Shown here: positions 53,455-62,140 of the stretch, piece by piece
Position numbering within the stretch: the first letter of the stretch is position 1
Layout of the letters: the number at the start of each line of letters is the position of its first letter
Assembly (NCBI GenBank): GCA_009363175.1
Contig: CP045205.1
Span: 1 to 64,000, forward strand
Reading direction: 5' to 3'
Length of the DNA: 64,000 nucleotides
DNA from: Citrobacter telavivensis
GTDB lineage: Bacteria; Pseudomonadota; Gammaproteobacteria; Enterobacterales; Enterobacteriaceae
Program-made: the position numbers and the translations under genes
Notes under the pieces: generated by a model
Told to the model about the DNA's origin: nothing
Database searches by the model: none
What the model saw: only the letters and a program-made list of their open reading frames with translations

Positions 53455-54027
53455 TTACGGCAGAACTTTTGCGGACAGGATAACAACCGGTTTTGACGGC
53501 ACATTCTGGTAAGGGCCGACATCATGGGTCGGAACCTGGGAGATCTTATCAGCCACGTCCATCCCTTTCACAACTTTACCAAATACGGCATAACCGAAGT
53601 CACGCTGGCCGTGATCGAGGAAGGCGTTATCGGCTACGTTGATAAAGAACTGGCTGGTCGCGCTGTCTTTATCGGCAGTACGCGCCATCGCGATGGTGCC
53701 GCGCGTGTTGCGCAGGCCGTTGTCGGCTTCGTTTTTAATCGGAGGATTGGGTTTCTTCTGCTGCATCTGTTCAGTGAAGCCACCGCCCTGGACCATGAAG
53801 CCCGGAATCACGCGGTGAAACGTGGTGTTGTTATAGAAACCGTTGTTCACATAATCGACAAAGTTTTGCACTGAAACAGGCGCTTTTTGGCTATTCAGTT
53901 CCAGTTCAATATTACCTGCAGAGGTTGTCAGCAAAACGTGCGGATCCCCTTTTGCTGCCAACGCCGCGGGAGAGAGAGCAGAAAGGGCGAAAACAGCTGC
54001 AACAGCCGCCAGGGTCGATTTGAGCAT
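53455..54027 (-). CDS. ppiA: Periplasmic peptidyl-prolyl isomerase A (cyclophilin)
   Basis: A periplasmic cyclophilin-type prolyl isomerase (RotA). The signal peptide MLKSTLAAVAAVFALSALSP is cleaved after ALA (about residue 24). The cyclophilin core shows FHRVIPGFMVQGGGF with the catalytic Arg, then RGTIAMAR and SQFFINVAD. At 190 residues it equals E. coli PpiA. A strong CRP site lies upstream (54159-54174), matching known CRP/CytR control. Confidence 0.97.
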   Translation of the reverse strand: MLKSTLAAVAAVFALSALSPAALAAKGDPHVLLTTSAGNIELELNSQKAPVSVQNFVDYVNNGFYNNTTFHRVIPGFMVQGGGFTEQMQQKKPNPPIKNEADNGLRNTRGTIAMARTADKDSATSQFFINVADNAFLDHGQRDFGYAVFGKVVKGMDVADKISQVPTHDVGPYQNVPSKPVVILSAKVLP

Positions 54028-54158
54028 GAGATTTCCTTTAGGAGAGCGGTAACAAAAGCCAGTGGTTCGATTCTAAAGAGCCTTCAGGGACAAGGCCATC
54101 CCTTTACCTAATTTTACGTACCAGAAACATCTGTAACTTTGATAGGTCGGCCAAGAAT

Positions 54159-54174
54159 TGTGATGTTTATCACG
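54159..54174. promoter_or_regulatory. CRP-binding site between ppiA and tsgA
   Basis: TGTGA-TGTTTA-TCACG matches the CRP consensus at nine of ten conserved positions. It lies 132 bp upstream of ppiA and 120 bp upstream of tsgA, in the 266-bp divergent region. E. coli ppiA is activated by CRP with CytR. The rest of this gap is A/T-rich with no other clear signal. Confidence 0.8.
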
Positions 54175-54293
54175 CTAAAAATTGCAACACAGCCAGAAGT
54201 TGCCAATAAACATTTAAATACATCACTAAAACGCCTAAAATCTGCCCGCCCACAGCGCTGTCAACGCGCTTTACTTCCATTTACAGGCCAGTC

Positions 54294-55475
54294 ATGACTA
54301 ACAGCAATCGTATCAAGCTCACATGGATTAGCTTTCTCTCCTACGCCCTTACCGGTGCGTTGGTGATTGTCACCGGGATGGTGATGGGAAACATCGCAGA
54401 GTATTTCCATCTGCCGGTTTCCAGTATGAGTAACACTTTCACCTTCCTGAACGCCGGTATTTTGATCTCCATTTTCCTCAATGCCTGGCTGATGGAAATC
54501 ATCCCGTTGAAAACGCAGCTGCGTTTTGGCTTCATCCTGATGGTGCTGGCCGTAGCAGGACTGATGTTCAGTCATAGCCTGGCCCTGTTCTCCGCCGCGA
54601 TGTTTGTACTGGGGCTGGTCAGCGGGATCACGATGTCGATTGGTACGTTCCTGATTACACAGATGTATGAAGGCCGTCAGCGCGGCTCTCGTCTGCTGTT
54701 TACCGACTCCTTTTTCAGCATGGCTGGGATGATCTTCCCAATGGTTGCCGCGTTCCTGCTGGCGCGCAGCATCGAATGGTACTGGGTGTACGCCTGTATC
54801 GGACTGGTCTATGTCGTTATTTTCCTTCTGACCTTTGGCTGCGAATTCCCGCCGCTGGGCAAACACGCGCCACAGAGCGACACGCCGGCAGTGAAAGAAA
54901 AATGGGGCATCGGCGTCCTGTTCCTGTCCATTGCGGCGCTGTGTTACATCCTGGGCCAGTTGGGCTTCATCTCCTGGGTACCTGAGTACGCAAAAGGGCT
55001 GGGGATGAGTCTGAACGACGCCGGCACACTGGTCAGCGATTTCTGGATGTCGTACATGTTCGGGATGTGGGCCTTCAGCTTCATTCTGCGTTTTTTCGAT
55101 TTGCAGCGCATTCTGACGGTGCTGGCCGCTCTGGCTACCGTGCTGATGTACCTGTTCATCACCGGTACGCCTGAGCATATGCCGTGGTTTATTCTGGCAC
55201 TGGGCTTCTTCTCGAGCGCCATCTATACCACCATCATCACCCTGGGTTCGCAGCAGACCAAAGTGGCTTCGCCAAAACTGGTTAACTTCGTACTGACCTG
55301 CGGCACCATCGGCACCATGCTGACGTTTGTCGTCACCGGTCCTATCGTGGCGCACAGCGGCCCTCAGGCTGCCCTGCTTACCGCGAATGGCCTGTACGCC
55401 ATTGTCTTCGTTATGTGCTTCATCCTCGGCTTTGTCACTCGTCATCGCCAGCATGGGATACCAGCAGCACAGTAA
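54294..55475 (+). CDS. tsgA: TsgA, major facilitator superfamily transporter
   Basis: A 393-residue inner-membrane protein of the MFS with about 12 hydrophobic helices. It begins MTNSNRIKLTWISFLSYALT; a cytoplasmic loop at the middle (about 190-210, PPLGKHAPQSDTPAVKEKWG) separates the two halves. The substrate is not known; the E. coli and Salmonella genes are named from tellurite/selenite-related phenotypes. It lies before the nir operon, separated by a REP element and the nirB promoter. Confidence 0.94.
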   Translation: MTNSNRIKLTWISFLSYALTGALVIVTGMVMGNIAEYFHLPVSSMSNTFTFLNAGILISIFLNAWLMEIIPLKTQLRFGFILMVLAVAGLMFSHSLALFSAAMFVLGLVSGITMSIGTFLITQMYEGRQRGSRLLFTDSFFSMAGMIFPMVAAFLLARSIEWYWVYACIGLVYVVIFLLTFGCEFPPLGKHAPQSDTPAVKEKWGIGVLFLSIAALCYILGQLGFISWVPEYAKGLGMSLNDAGTLVSDFWMSYMFGMWAFSFILRFFDLQRILTVLAALATVLMYLFITGTPEHMPWFILALGFFSSAIYTTIITLGSQQTKVASPKLVNFVLTCGTIGTMLTFVVTGPIVAHSGPQAALLTANGLYAIVFVMCFILGFVTRHRQHGIPAAQ

Positions 55476-55482
55476 TGTGATT

Positions 55483-55571
55483 AGCCGGATAACAACGCGT
55501 TGCGTCTTATCCGGCCTACGCAGGGCGATCGTTTTTGCCGGCCGGACTAGGCGCAGCCGCCATCCGGCATT
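55483..55571. repeat. REP/BIME element
   Basis: CCGGATAACAACGCG...CTTATCCGGCCTACG followed by GCCGGCCGGACTAGGCGCAG and GCCATCCGGCA. It lies just after tsgA and is a diverged head-to-tail REP pair. Confidence 0.85.
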
Positions 55572-55727
55572 TTATCGTTTGTCTCCCCTTCCCCGAACGG
55601 CGTAGGCCACCCAATCTCTAGTGGTAGTCCTCCCACGCTAAAAACCCCTCAATTTGTATGTTATTCATACAATCGCGAAAAGTCTGATATTTCCACAACT
55701 TAAGAAAATGCAGACAAATCAGCAATA

Positions 55728-55743
55728 TACCCCTTAAGGAGTA
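55728..55743. promoter_or_regulatory. NarL/NarP site of the nirB promoter
   Basis: TACCCCT-TA-AGGAGTA is an ideal 7-2-7 inverted heptamer pair. Its centre lies 28 bp upstream of the FNR site centre, that is at about -69.5, the position used by NarL/NarP in E. coli. Confidence 0.9.
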
Positions 55744-55756
55744 TATAAAGGTGAAT

Positions 55757-55770
55757 TTGATTTGCATCAA
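55757..55770. promoter_or_regulatory. FNR site of the nirB promoter
   Basis: TTGAT-TTGC-ATCAA is a perfect FNR palindrome. With a start near 55805 its centre is at -41.5, the class II activator position; the -10 region is TAAGGT (55792-55797). It drives nirBDC-cysG under anaerobiosis. Confidence 0.93.
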
Positions 55771-55828
55771 TAAGTGGGGTTGCTGAATCGTTAAGGTAAG
55801 CAGTAATAGAAAAGAAATCGAGGCAAAA

Positions 55829-58372
55829 ATGAGCAAAGTCAGACTCGCTATTATCGGTAATGGTATGGTCGGCCATCGCTTTATTGAGGACCTTCTTGAT
55901 AAATCCGATGCCAGCCTGTTCGATATTACTGTTTTCTGCGAAGAACCCCGCAAGGCATACGACCGTGTGCACCTTTCATCCTACTTCTCACATCACACCG
56001 CCGAAGAACTGTCTCTGGTCCGCGAAGGATTTTACGAGAAGCACGGCGTTAACGTGCTGGTCGGCGAACGCGCAATTACCATCAATCGCCAGGAAAAGGT
56101 TATTCACTCCAGCGCAGGTCGTACGGTTTACTACGACAAGCTGATCATGGCGACCGGTTCCTATCCGTGGATCCCGCCGATTAAAGGTTCCGAAACCCAG
56201 GACTGCTTTGTTTATCGCACCATTGAAGACCTCAACGCGATTGAATCCTGTGCCCGTCGAAGCCGTCGCGGTGCAGTCGTCGGCGGTGGTCTGTTAGGTC
56301 TGGAAGCGGCAGGCGCGCTGAAAAACCTCGGTGTGGAAACGCACGTGATCGAATTCGCCCCGATGTTGATGGCTGAACAGCTTGACCATATGGGCGGCGA
56401 ACAGCTGCGTCGCAAGATTGAAAGCATGGGCGTGCGTGTGCACACCAGCAAAAACACCCAGGAGATCGTTCAGGAAGGCACCGAAGCGCGTAAAACCATG
56501 CGTTTTGCCGACGGTAGCGAGCTGGAAGTGGATTTCATCGTCTTCTCCACCGGCATTCGCCCACGCGACAAGCTGGCGACGCAGTGTGGTCTTGAGGTCG
56601 CACCACGCGGCGGGATCGTGATCAACGATGCCTGCCAGACGTCCGACCCGGATATCTACGCTATCGGTGAATGTGCCAGCTGGAATAACCGGGTGTACGG
56701 TCTGGTCGCACCGGGCTACAAAATGGCGCAGGTCGCCGTTGACCATATCCTCGAAAACGAAAACGCCTTCGAAGGCGCGGATCTGAGCGCTAAGCTGAAA
56801 CTGCTGGGCGTTGATGTCGGCGGTATTGGCGACGCGCATGGCCGCACGCCGGGTGCCCGTAGCTACGTTTACCTCGACGAAAGCAAAGAGGTCTACAAAC
56901 GCCTTATCGTAAGCTCTGATAACAAAACGCTGCTTGGCGCTGTACTGGTAGGGGATACCAGCGATTACGGCAACCTACTGCAACTGGTGCTGAACGCCAT
57001 CGAACTGCCGGAAAACCCGGACTCACTGATCCTGCCCGCCCATGCTGGCAGCGGTAAACCGTCCATCGGCGTGGATAAACTACCGGACAGCGCGCAGATT
57101 TGCTCCTGTTTCGACGTCACCAAGGGCATGCTGGTCGCCGCCATCAACAAAGGTTGCCACACCGTTGCCGCGCTGAAGGCCGAAACCAAAGCCGGTACCG
57201 GCTGCGGCGGCTGTATCCCGCTGGTCACCCAGGTGCTGAACGCCGAACTGGCGAAACAGGGTATTGAAGTGAATAACAACCTGTGTGAGCACTTTGCGTA
57301 CTCACGTCAGGAACTGTTCCACCTGATTCGCGTGGAAGGCATCAAAACCTTCGAGGAACTGCTGGCGAAACACGGTAAAGGTTACGGCTGCGAAGTGTGT
57401 AAACCGACCGTAGGTTCTCTGCTGGCCTCCTGCTGGAATGAGTACATCCTGAAACCGCAGCACACGCCGCTACAGGATACCAACGACAACTTCCTGGCAA
57501 ATATCCAGAAAGACGGGACCTACTCCGTCATCCCACGCTCTGCCGGTGGTGAAATCACCCCGGAAGGCCTGGTCGCCGTGGGGCGTATCGCCCGTGAATT
57601 TAACCTGTACACCAAAATCACCGGTTCTCAACGTATCGGCCTGTTTGGTGCGCAGAAAGACGATCTGCCGGAAATCTGGCGTCAACTGATTGAAGCAGGT
57701 TTTGAAACCGGTCATGCCTATGCCAAAGCGCTGCGAATGGCAAAAACCTGCGTGGGCAGCACCTGGTGCCGTTACGGCGTAGGCGACAGCGTGGGCTTCG
57801 GCGTTGAGCTGGAAAACCGCTACAAAGGTATTCGTACCCCGCACAAAATGAAGTTCGGCGTCTCCGGCTGTACCCGTGAATGTGCGGAAGCGCAGGGGAA
57901 AGATGTGGGGATTATCGCGACCGAAAAAGGCTGGAACCTGTACGTCTGCGGTAACGGCGGGATGAAACCTCGTCATGCCGATCTGCTGGCGGCGGATATC
58001 GACAGTGAAACCCTGCTCAAATATCTCGACCGTTTCATGATGTTCTACATCCGTACGGCGGACAAACTGACCCGTACCGCTCCGTGGTTAGACAATCTGG
58101 AAGGTGGTATCGAGTATCTGAGATCCGTCATCATCGACGACAAGCTGGGTCTGAACGCCCATCTGGAAGAAGAGATGGCCCGTCTGCGCGAAGCCGTGGT
58201 CTGTGAGTGGACGGAAACCGTCAACACGCCGTCTGCCCAGACGCGTTTCAGACACTTCATCAACAGCGATAAACGCGATCCGAACGTCCAGGTGGTACCT
58301 GAACGTGAACAGCATCGTCCGGCCACACCGTACGAACGCATTCCGGTTACTCTGGTGGAGGAAAACGCATGA
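55829..58372 (+). CDS. nirB: NADH-dependent nitrite reductase large subunit
   Basis: A cytoplasmic siroheme enzyme that reduces nitrite to ammonia with NADH. In order: an FAD/NAD domain (1-~310; IIGNGMVGHRFIEDL and VGGGLLGLEAAGAL), a BFD-like [2Fe-2S] domain (about 415-500; ICSCFDVTKG and GCGGCIP), then the ferredoxin-like and siroheme/[4Fe-4S] domains. CVGSTWCRYG and SGCTRECAEA supply the four cluster cysteines (about 640-685). At 847 residues it equals E. coli NirB. Siroheme comes from CysG, encoded in the same operon. Confidence 0.99.
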   Translation: MSKVRLAIIGNGMVGHRFIEDLLDKSDASLFDITVFCEEPRKAYDRVHLSSYFSHHTAEELSLVREGFYEKHGVNVLVGERAITINRQEKVIHSSAGRTVYYDKLIMATGSYPWIPPIKGSETQDCFVYRTIEDLNAIESCARRSRRGAVVGGGLLGLEAAGALKNLGVETHVIEFAPMLMAEQLDHMGGEQLRRKIESMGVRVHTSKNTQEIVQEGTEARKTMRFADGSELEVDFIVFSTGIRPRDKLATQCGLEVAPRGGIVINDACQTSDPDIYAIGECASWNNRVYGLVAPGYKMAQVAVDHILENENAFEGADLSAKLKLLGVDVGGIGDAHGRTPGARSYVYLDESKEVYKRLIVSSDNKTLLGAVLVGDTSDYGNLLQLVLNAIELPENPDSLILPAHAGSGKPSIGVDKLPDSAQICSCFDVTKGMLVAAINKGCHTVAALKAETKAGTGCGGCIPLVTQVLNAELAKQGIEVNNNLCEHFAYSRQELFHLIRVEGIKTFEELLAKHGKGYGCEVCKPTVGSLLASCWNEYILKPQHTPLQDTNDNFLANIQKDGTYSVIPRSAGGEITPEGLVAVGRIAREFNLYTKITGSQRIGLFGAQKDDLPEIWRQLIEAGFETGHAYAKALRMAKTCVGSTWCRYGVGDSVGFGVELENRYKGIRTPHKMKFGVSGCTRECAEAQGKDVGIIATEKGWNLYVCGNGGMKPRHADLLAADIDSETLLKYLDRFMMFYIRTADKLTRTAPWLDNLEGGIEYLRSVIIDDKLGLNAHLEEEMARLREAVVCEWTETVNTPSAQTRFRHFINSDKRDPNVQVVPEREQHRPATPYERIPVTLVEENA

Positions 58373-58698
58373 GCCAGTGGACAAACATCTGCCACATTGA
58401 TGACATCCTGCCAGCAACCGGCGTCTGCGCGTTGTTAGGTGAGGAACAGGTCGCCATCTTTCGTCCGTATCACAGCGACCAGGTGTTTGCGATCAGCAAC
58501 ATCGACCCGTTCTTTGAGTCCAGCGTACTGTCCCGTGGGCTGATTGCGGAACATCAGGGTGAATTGTGGGTCGCCAGCCCATTGAAAAAACAGCGCTTCC
58601 GCCTGAGCGACGGCCTGTGCATGGAGGATGAAAGTCATTCCGTGGCGTGCTACGAGGCGCGGGTGAAAGACGGCATTGTGCAGTTGCGCAGCGAATGA
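58369..58698 (+). CDS. nirD: Nitrite reductase small subunit
   Basis: The partner of NirB in NADH-nitrite reductase. It has a 109-residue Rieske-like fold (NirD family) with LLGEEQVAIFRPYHSDQVFA and ASPLKKQRFRLSDG. No CxH...CxxH cluster ligands are present, so it is structural rather than a redox protein, as in E. coli. It is one residue longer at the C-terminus. The start overlaps the nirB stop by 4 bp (ATGA). Confidence 0.97.
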   Translation: MSQWTNICHIDDILPATGVCALLGEEQVAIFRPYHSDQVFAISNIDPFFESSVLSRGLIAEHQGELWVASPLKKQRFRLSDGLCMEDESHSVACYEARVKDGIVQLRSE

Positions 58699-58704
58699 AT
58701 TATA

Positions 58705-58729
58705 GGGAGGCGCAACGCCTCCCTTTTTT
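58705..58729 (+). terminator. Intrinsic terminator after nirD
   Basis: GGGAGGCG CAA CGCCTCCC TTTTTT: an 8-bp GC-rich stem and T-run 6 bp after the nirD stop. It should reduce transcription into nirC-cysG. Confidence 0.88.
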
Positions 58730-58756
58730 GACGTAATGGGTAGACCTTTTTTTCAC

Positions 58757-58839
58757 AGGACTGATAAGCGTAGCGCCATCCGGCAAATTGCATCAGCGCA
58801 TTGCCGGATGTCGGCATAAATGCCTTATCCGGCCTACGG
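58757..58839. repeat. REP/BIME element
   Basis: CTGATAAGCGTAGCGCCATC CGGCAA, then inverted GCCGGATGTCGGCATAAATG and CTTATCCGGCCTACGG. It lies between nirD and nirC, after the terminator. Confidence 0.92.
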
Positions 58840-58872
58840 TTACGTTTTTATTTTTTCATTTCAAGGATAATC

Positions 58873-59682
58873 ATGTTCACAGATACGATTAACAAATGTG
58901 CGGCTAACGCTGCGCGCATCGCACGCCTGTCGGCAAATAACCCGCTCGGCTTTTGGGTCAGCTCAGCGATGGCTGGAGCTTACGTTGGCCTGGGTATCAT
59001 CCTGATTTTCACCCTTGGAAATTTACTCGACCCGTCCGTGCGTCCGCTGGTGATGGGCGCAACTTTTGGGATCGCCTTAACGCTGGTGATTATTGCCGGT
59101 TCCGAACTGTTTACCGGTCACACGATGTTCCTGACGCTTGGCGTCAAAGCGGGCACCATCAGCCAGGGGCAAATGTGGGCAATTTTGCCGCAGACCTGGT
59201 TGGGTAACCTGGTCGGTTCCGTGTTCGTCGCGCTGCTGTACAGTTGGGGCGGCGGCAGCCTGCTGCCGGTCGATACCAGCATCGTACATTCGGTCGCGCT
59301 GGCGAAAACCACGGCACCGGCAACCGTACTTTTCTTCAAAGGCGCGCTGTGTAACTGGCTGGTTTGTCTGGCAATCTGGATGGCAATCCGTACTGAAGGC
59401 GCCGCGAAATTTATCGCTATCTGGTGGTGTCTGCTGGCGTTTATCGCGTCCGGCTATGAACACTCGGTTGCCAACATGACGCTGTTTGCCCTCTCCTGGT
59501 TCGGTCACCACAGCGAAGCCTATACCCTGGCGGGGATTGGTCATAATCTGTTGTGGGTAACACTCGGCAATACTTTGTCCGGTGTCGTGTTCATGGGATT
59601 AGGTTATTGGTATGCTACGCCGAAATCGGAGCGACCTGCTCCGGCAAAAATCAACCAAACTGAGGCTGCTGCCAATAATTAA
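58873..59682 (+). CDS. nirC: Nitrite transporter NirC
   Basis: A pentameric formate/nitrite (FNT) channel of the inner membrane importing nitrite for NirBD and exporting it when toxic. Six transmembrane segments and the FNT signatures are visible (FTGHTMFLTLGVKAG and the ALCNWLVCLAIWMA segment, GYEHSVANM). The start at 58873 follows AAGGATAATC and gives 269 residues. A reading from 58801 would begin inside the REP element. The tail differs slightly from E. coli. Confidence 0.97.
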   Translation: MFTDTINKCAANAARIARLSANNPLGFWVSSAMAGAYVGLGIILIFTLGNLLDPSVRPLVMGATFGIALTLVIIAGSELFTGHTMFLTLGVKAGTISQGQMWAILPQTWLGNLVGSVFVALLYSWGGGSLLPVDTSIVHSVALAKTTAPATVLFFKGALCNWLVCLAIWMAIRTEGAAKFIAIWWCLLAFIASGYEHSVANMTLFALSWFGHHSEAYTLAGIGHNLLWVTLGNTLSGVVFMGLGYWYATPKSERPAPAKINQTEAAANN

Positions 59683-59693
59683 GGGGTAATGTC

Positions 59694-61067
59694 GTGGATC
59701 ATTTGCCTATATTTTGTCAACTACGTGACCGTGACTGTCTTATTGTCGGCGGTGGTGATGTCGCAGAACGCAAAGCACGGTTACTGCTGGAAGCGGGCGC
59801 TCGTTTAACGGTTAATGCGCTGACGTTTATTCCGCAGTTCACCGTATGGGCAAATGAAAACATGTTAACGCTGGTGGAAGGGCCGTTTGATGAAACCCTT
59901 CTCGACCCGTGCTGGCTGGCGATTGCCGCGACCGATGATGACGCGGTGAATCAGCGCGTCAGCGATGCCGCACAATCCCGTCGCATCTTCTGTAACGTCG
60001 TGGATGCGCCAAAGGCTGCCAGTTTCATCATGCCATCGATTATCGACCGCTCGCCGCTGATGGTAGCGGTCTCCTCCGGCGGCACCTCACCGGTGTTGGC
60101 CCGTCTGCTGCGTGAAAAGCTGGAATCCGTATTACCTCAACATTTGGGCCAGGTCGCGCAGTTCGCCGGACAACTTCGTTCCCGGGTGAAAAAACAGTTT
60201 GCCACGATGGGCGAACGTCGCCGCTTCTGGGAAAAGCTGTTTGTTAACGACAGACTGGCGCAGTCGCTGGCGAATGCCGACCACAAAGCGGTGGAAGAAA
60301 CCACTGAGCAGATGCTCCGCGAGCCGTTGGATCATCGCGGTGAAGTCGTGCTGGTGGGCGCGGGTCCTGGTGATGCCGGTCTTCTGACGCTGAAAGGGCT
60401 GCAGCAGATCCAGCAGGCCGATGTGGTGGTCTATGACCGCCTGGTTTCTGACGATATCATGAACCTTGTGCGTCGCGACGCCGACCGCGTATTTGTGGGT
60501 AAACGCGCGGGCTATCACTGTGTTCCGCAGGAAGAAATTAACCAAATTCTGCTGCGGGAAGCACAACAGGGCAAACGCGTCGTTCGTCTGAAAGGCGGTG
60601 ATCCCTTTATCTTTGGTCGTGGTGGTGAAGAGCTGGAAACGCTGTGTCACGCTGGTATTCCATTCTCCGTGGTACCGGGGATTACGGCAGCTTCCGGTTG
60701 TTCCGCCTACTCCGGTATTCCGCTGACCCACCGGGACTACGCCCAGAGCGTACGTCTGGTTACCGGACACCTGAAAACCGGCGGCGAACTGGACTGGGAA
60801 AACCTGGCGGCAGAGAAACAGACGCTGGTGTTCTACATGGGGCTGAATCAGGCAGCCACTATCCAGCAAAAACTGATCGAATTTGGTATGCAGGCCGATA
60901 TGCCGGTTGCACTGGTTGAGAACGGCACCTCGGTGAAACAGCGGGTCGTGAACGGCGAACTGTCGCAACTGGGTGAACTGGCAACGAAGGTGGCAAGTCC
61001 GGCGCTGATCATTGTTGGCCGGGTGGTCGGGCTGCGCGACAAGCTGAACTGGTATTCAAACCATTAA
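59694..61067 (+). CDS. cysG: Siroheme synthase CysG
   Basis: A trifunctional enzyme making siroheme for NirB and sulfite reductase. The N-terminal dehydrogenase/ferrochelatase (CysGB; NAD motif LIVGGGDVAERKA; SSGGTSPVLARLLREK with the conserved Ser128) spans about 1-210. The C-terminal uroporphyrinogen III C-methyltransferase (CysGA, about 215-457) has LVGAGPGDAGLLTLKG, RLKGGDPFIFGRGGEE and the PGITAASG loop. The GTG start (59694) gives 457 residues as in E. coli. It lies 11 bp after nirC. Confidence 0.98.
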   Translation: MDHLPIFCQLRDRDCLIVGGGDVAERKARLLLEAGARLTVNALTFIPQFTVWANENMLTLVEGPFDETLLDPCWLAIAATDDDAVNQRVSDAAQSRRIFCNVVDAPKAASFIMPSIIDRSPLMVAVSSGGTSPVLARLLREKLESVLPQHLGQVAQFAGQLRSRVKKQFATMGERRRFWEKLFVNDRLAQSLANADHKAVEETTEQMLREPLDHRGEVVLVGAGPGDAGLLTLKGLQQIQQADVVVYDRLVSDDIMNLVRRDADRVFVGKRAGYHCVPQEEINQILLREAQQGKRVVRLKGGDPFIFGRGGEELETLCHAGIPFSVVPGITAASGCSAYSGIPLTHRDYAQSVRLVTGHLKTGGELDWENLAAEKQTLVFYMGLNQAATIQQKLIEFGMQADMPVALVENGTSVKQRVVNGELSQLGELATKVASPALIIVGRVVGLRDKLNWYSNH

Positions 61068-61088
61068 TCAGCAACCGATATGACGGAC

Positions 61089-61122
61089 AAAAAAGCCGGG
61101 AAAAATTTTCCCGGCTTTTTTA
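61089..61122. terminator. Bidirectional terminator between cysG and trpS
   Basis: AAAAAA GCCGGGAAAA ATTTTCCCGGC TTTTTT: a symmetrical hairpin with A and T runs in the convergent gap, usable on both strands. Confidence 0.9.
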
Positions 61123-61135
61123 TTTTTCGCAGCCG

Positions 61136-62140
61136 TTACGGCTTAGCGACAAAACCAATCGCTTCGTAGACCGCTTTCAGCGTAGCTGATGCGCGCGCGC
61201 TGGCTTTTTCCGCGCCGTCTTTCATCACCTGCTGCAGGAAGGCTTCGTCGTTGCGGAAACGATGATAACGCTCCTGCAGCTCGGTCAGCATGCCGGAAAC
61301 CGCATCGGCGACTTCACCTTTCAGATGACCGTACATTTTGCCTTCGAAGCTCTGTTCCAGCTCAGGAATGCTCTTGCCGGTCACGGCAGAGAGAATATCC
61401 AGCAGGTTAGACACGCCGGGTTTCTCTTTAACGTCATAACGCACAACCGGCGGCTCTTCCGAGTCAGTCATGGCTCGCTTAAGTTTTTTAACCACCGATT
61501 TCGGATCTTCCAGCAGACCAATCACATTGTTGCGGTTATCGTCCGACTTGGACATCTTTTTCGTCGGCTCCAGCAGAGACATCACGCGGGCACCTGACTT
61601 AGGAATAAACGGTTCAGGAACTTTGAAGATCTCACCATACAGCGCGTTGAAACGCTGGGCGATATCGCGGCTCAGTTCCAGATGCTGTTTCTGGTCTTCA
61701 CCCACCGGCACCAGGTTGGTCTGATACAGCAGGATATCTGCCGCCATCAGTACCGGATAGTCAAACAGACCGGCGTTGATGTTCTCAGCGTAACGCGCTG
61801 ACTTATCTTTGAACTGGGTCATACGGCTCAGTTCGCCAAAGTAGGTGTAGCAGTTCAGCGCCCAGCTCAGTTGCGCATGTTCAGGCACGTGGGACTGAAC
61901 GAAAATGGTGCTTTTTTCAGGATCGATACCGCACGCAAGATAGAGCGCCAGCGTATCCAGCGTCGCTTTACGCAGTTGCTGGGCATCCTGACGAACGGTG
62001 ATGGCATGCTGGTCAACGATGCAATAGATGCAATGGTAGTCATCCTGCATGTTCACCCACTGACGCAGTGCACCCATGTAGTTGCCAATGGTCAATTCAC
62101 CTGAGGGCTGTGCGCCACTAAAAACGATGGGCTTAGTCAT
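61136..62140 (-). CDS. trpS: Tryptophanyl-tRNA synthetase
   Basis: A class Ic aminoacyl-tRNA synthetase. The HIGH-type motif is TIGN in GELTIGNYMG (15-24) and the KMSKS loop is KKMSKSDDN (about 195). At 334 residues from the ATG at 62140 (MTKPIVFSGAQPSG) it equals E. coli TrpS. A longer reading from 62194 would add 18 residues encoded within gph. It overlaps gph by 8 bp and is the last gene of the dam-rpe-gph-trpS group. Confidence 0.98.
   Translation of the reverse strand: MTKPIVFSGAQPSGELTIGNYMGALRQWVNMQDDYHCIYCIVDQHAITVRQDAQQLRKATLDTLALYLACGIDPEKSTIFVQSHVPEHAQLSWALNCYTYFGELSRMTQFKDKSARYAENINAGLFDYPVLMAADILLYQTNLVPVGEDQKQHLELSRDIAQRFNALYGEIFKVPEPFIPKSGARVMSLLEPTKKMSKSDDNRNNVIGLLEDPKSVVKKLKRAMTDSEEPPVVRYDVKEKPGVSNLLDILSAVTGKSIPELEQSFEGKMYGHLKGEVADAVSGMLTELQERYHRFRNDEAFLQQVMKDGAEKASARASATLKAVYEAIGFVAKP

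Noticed and set aside
54261..55454. A 397-codon open frame on the strand opposite tsgA
   Set aside because: The product is rich in Gln, His, Arg and Asp with no recognisable domain, as expected from reading a hydrophobic membrane-protein gene backwards. tsgA on the plus strand is a clear MFS protein with family-like length.
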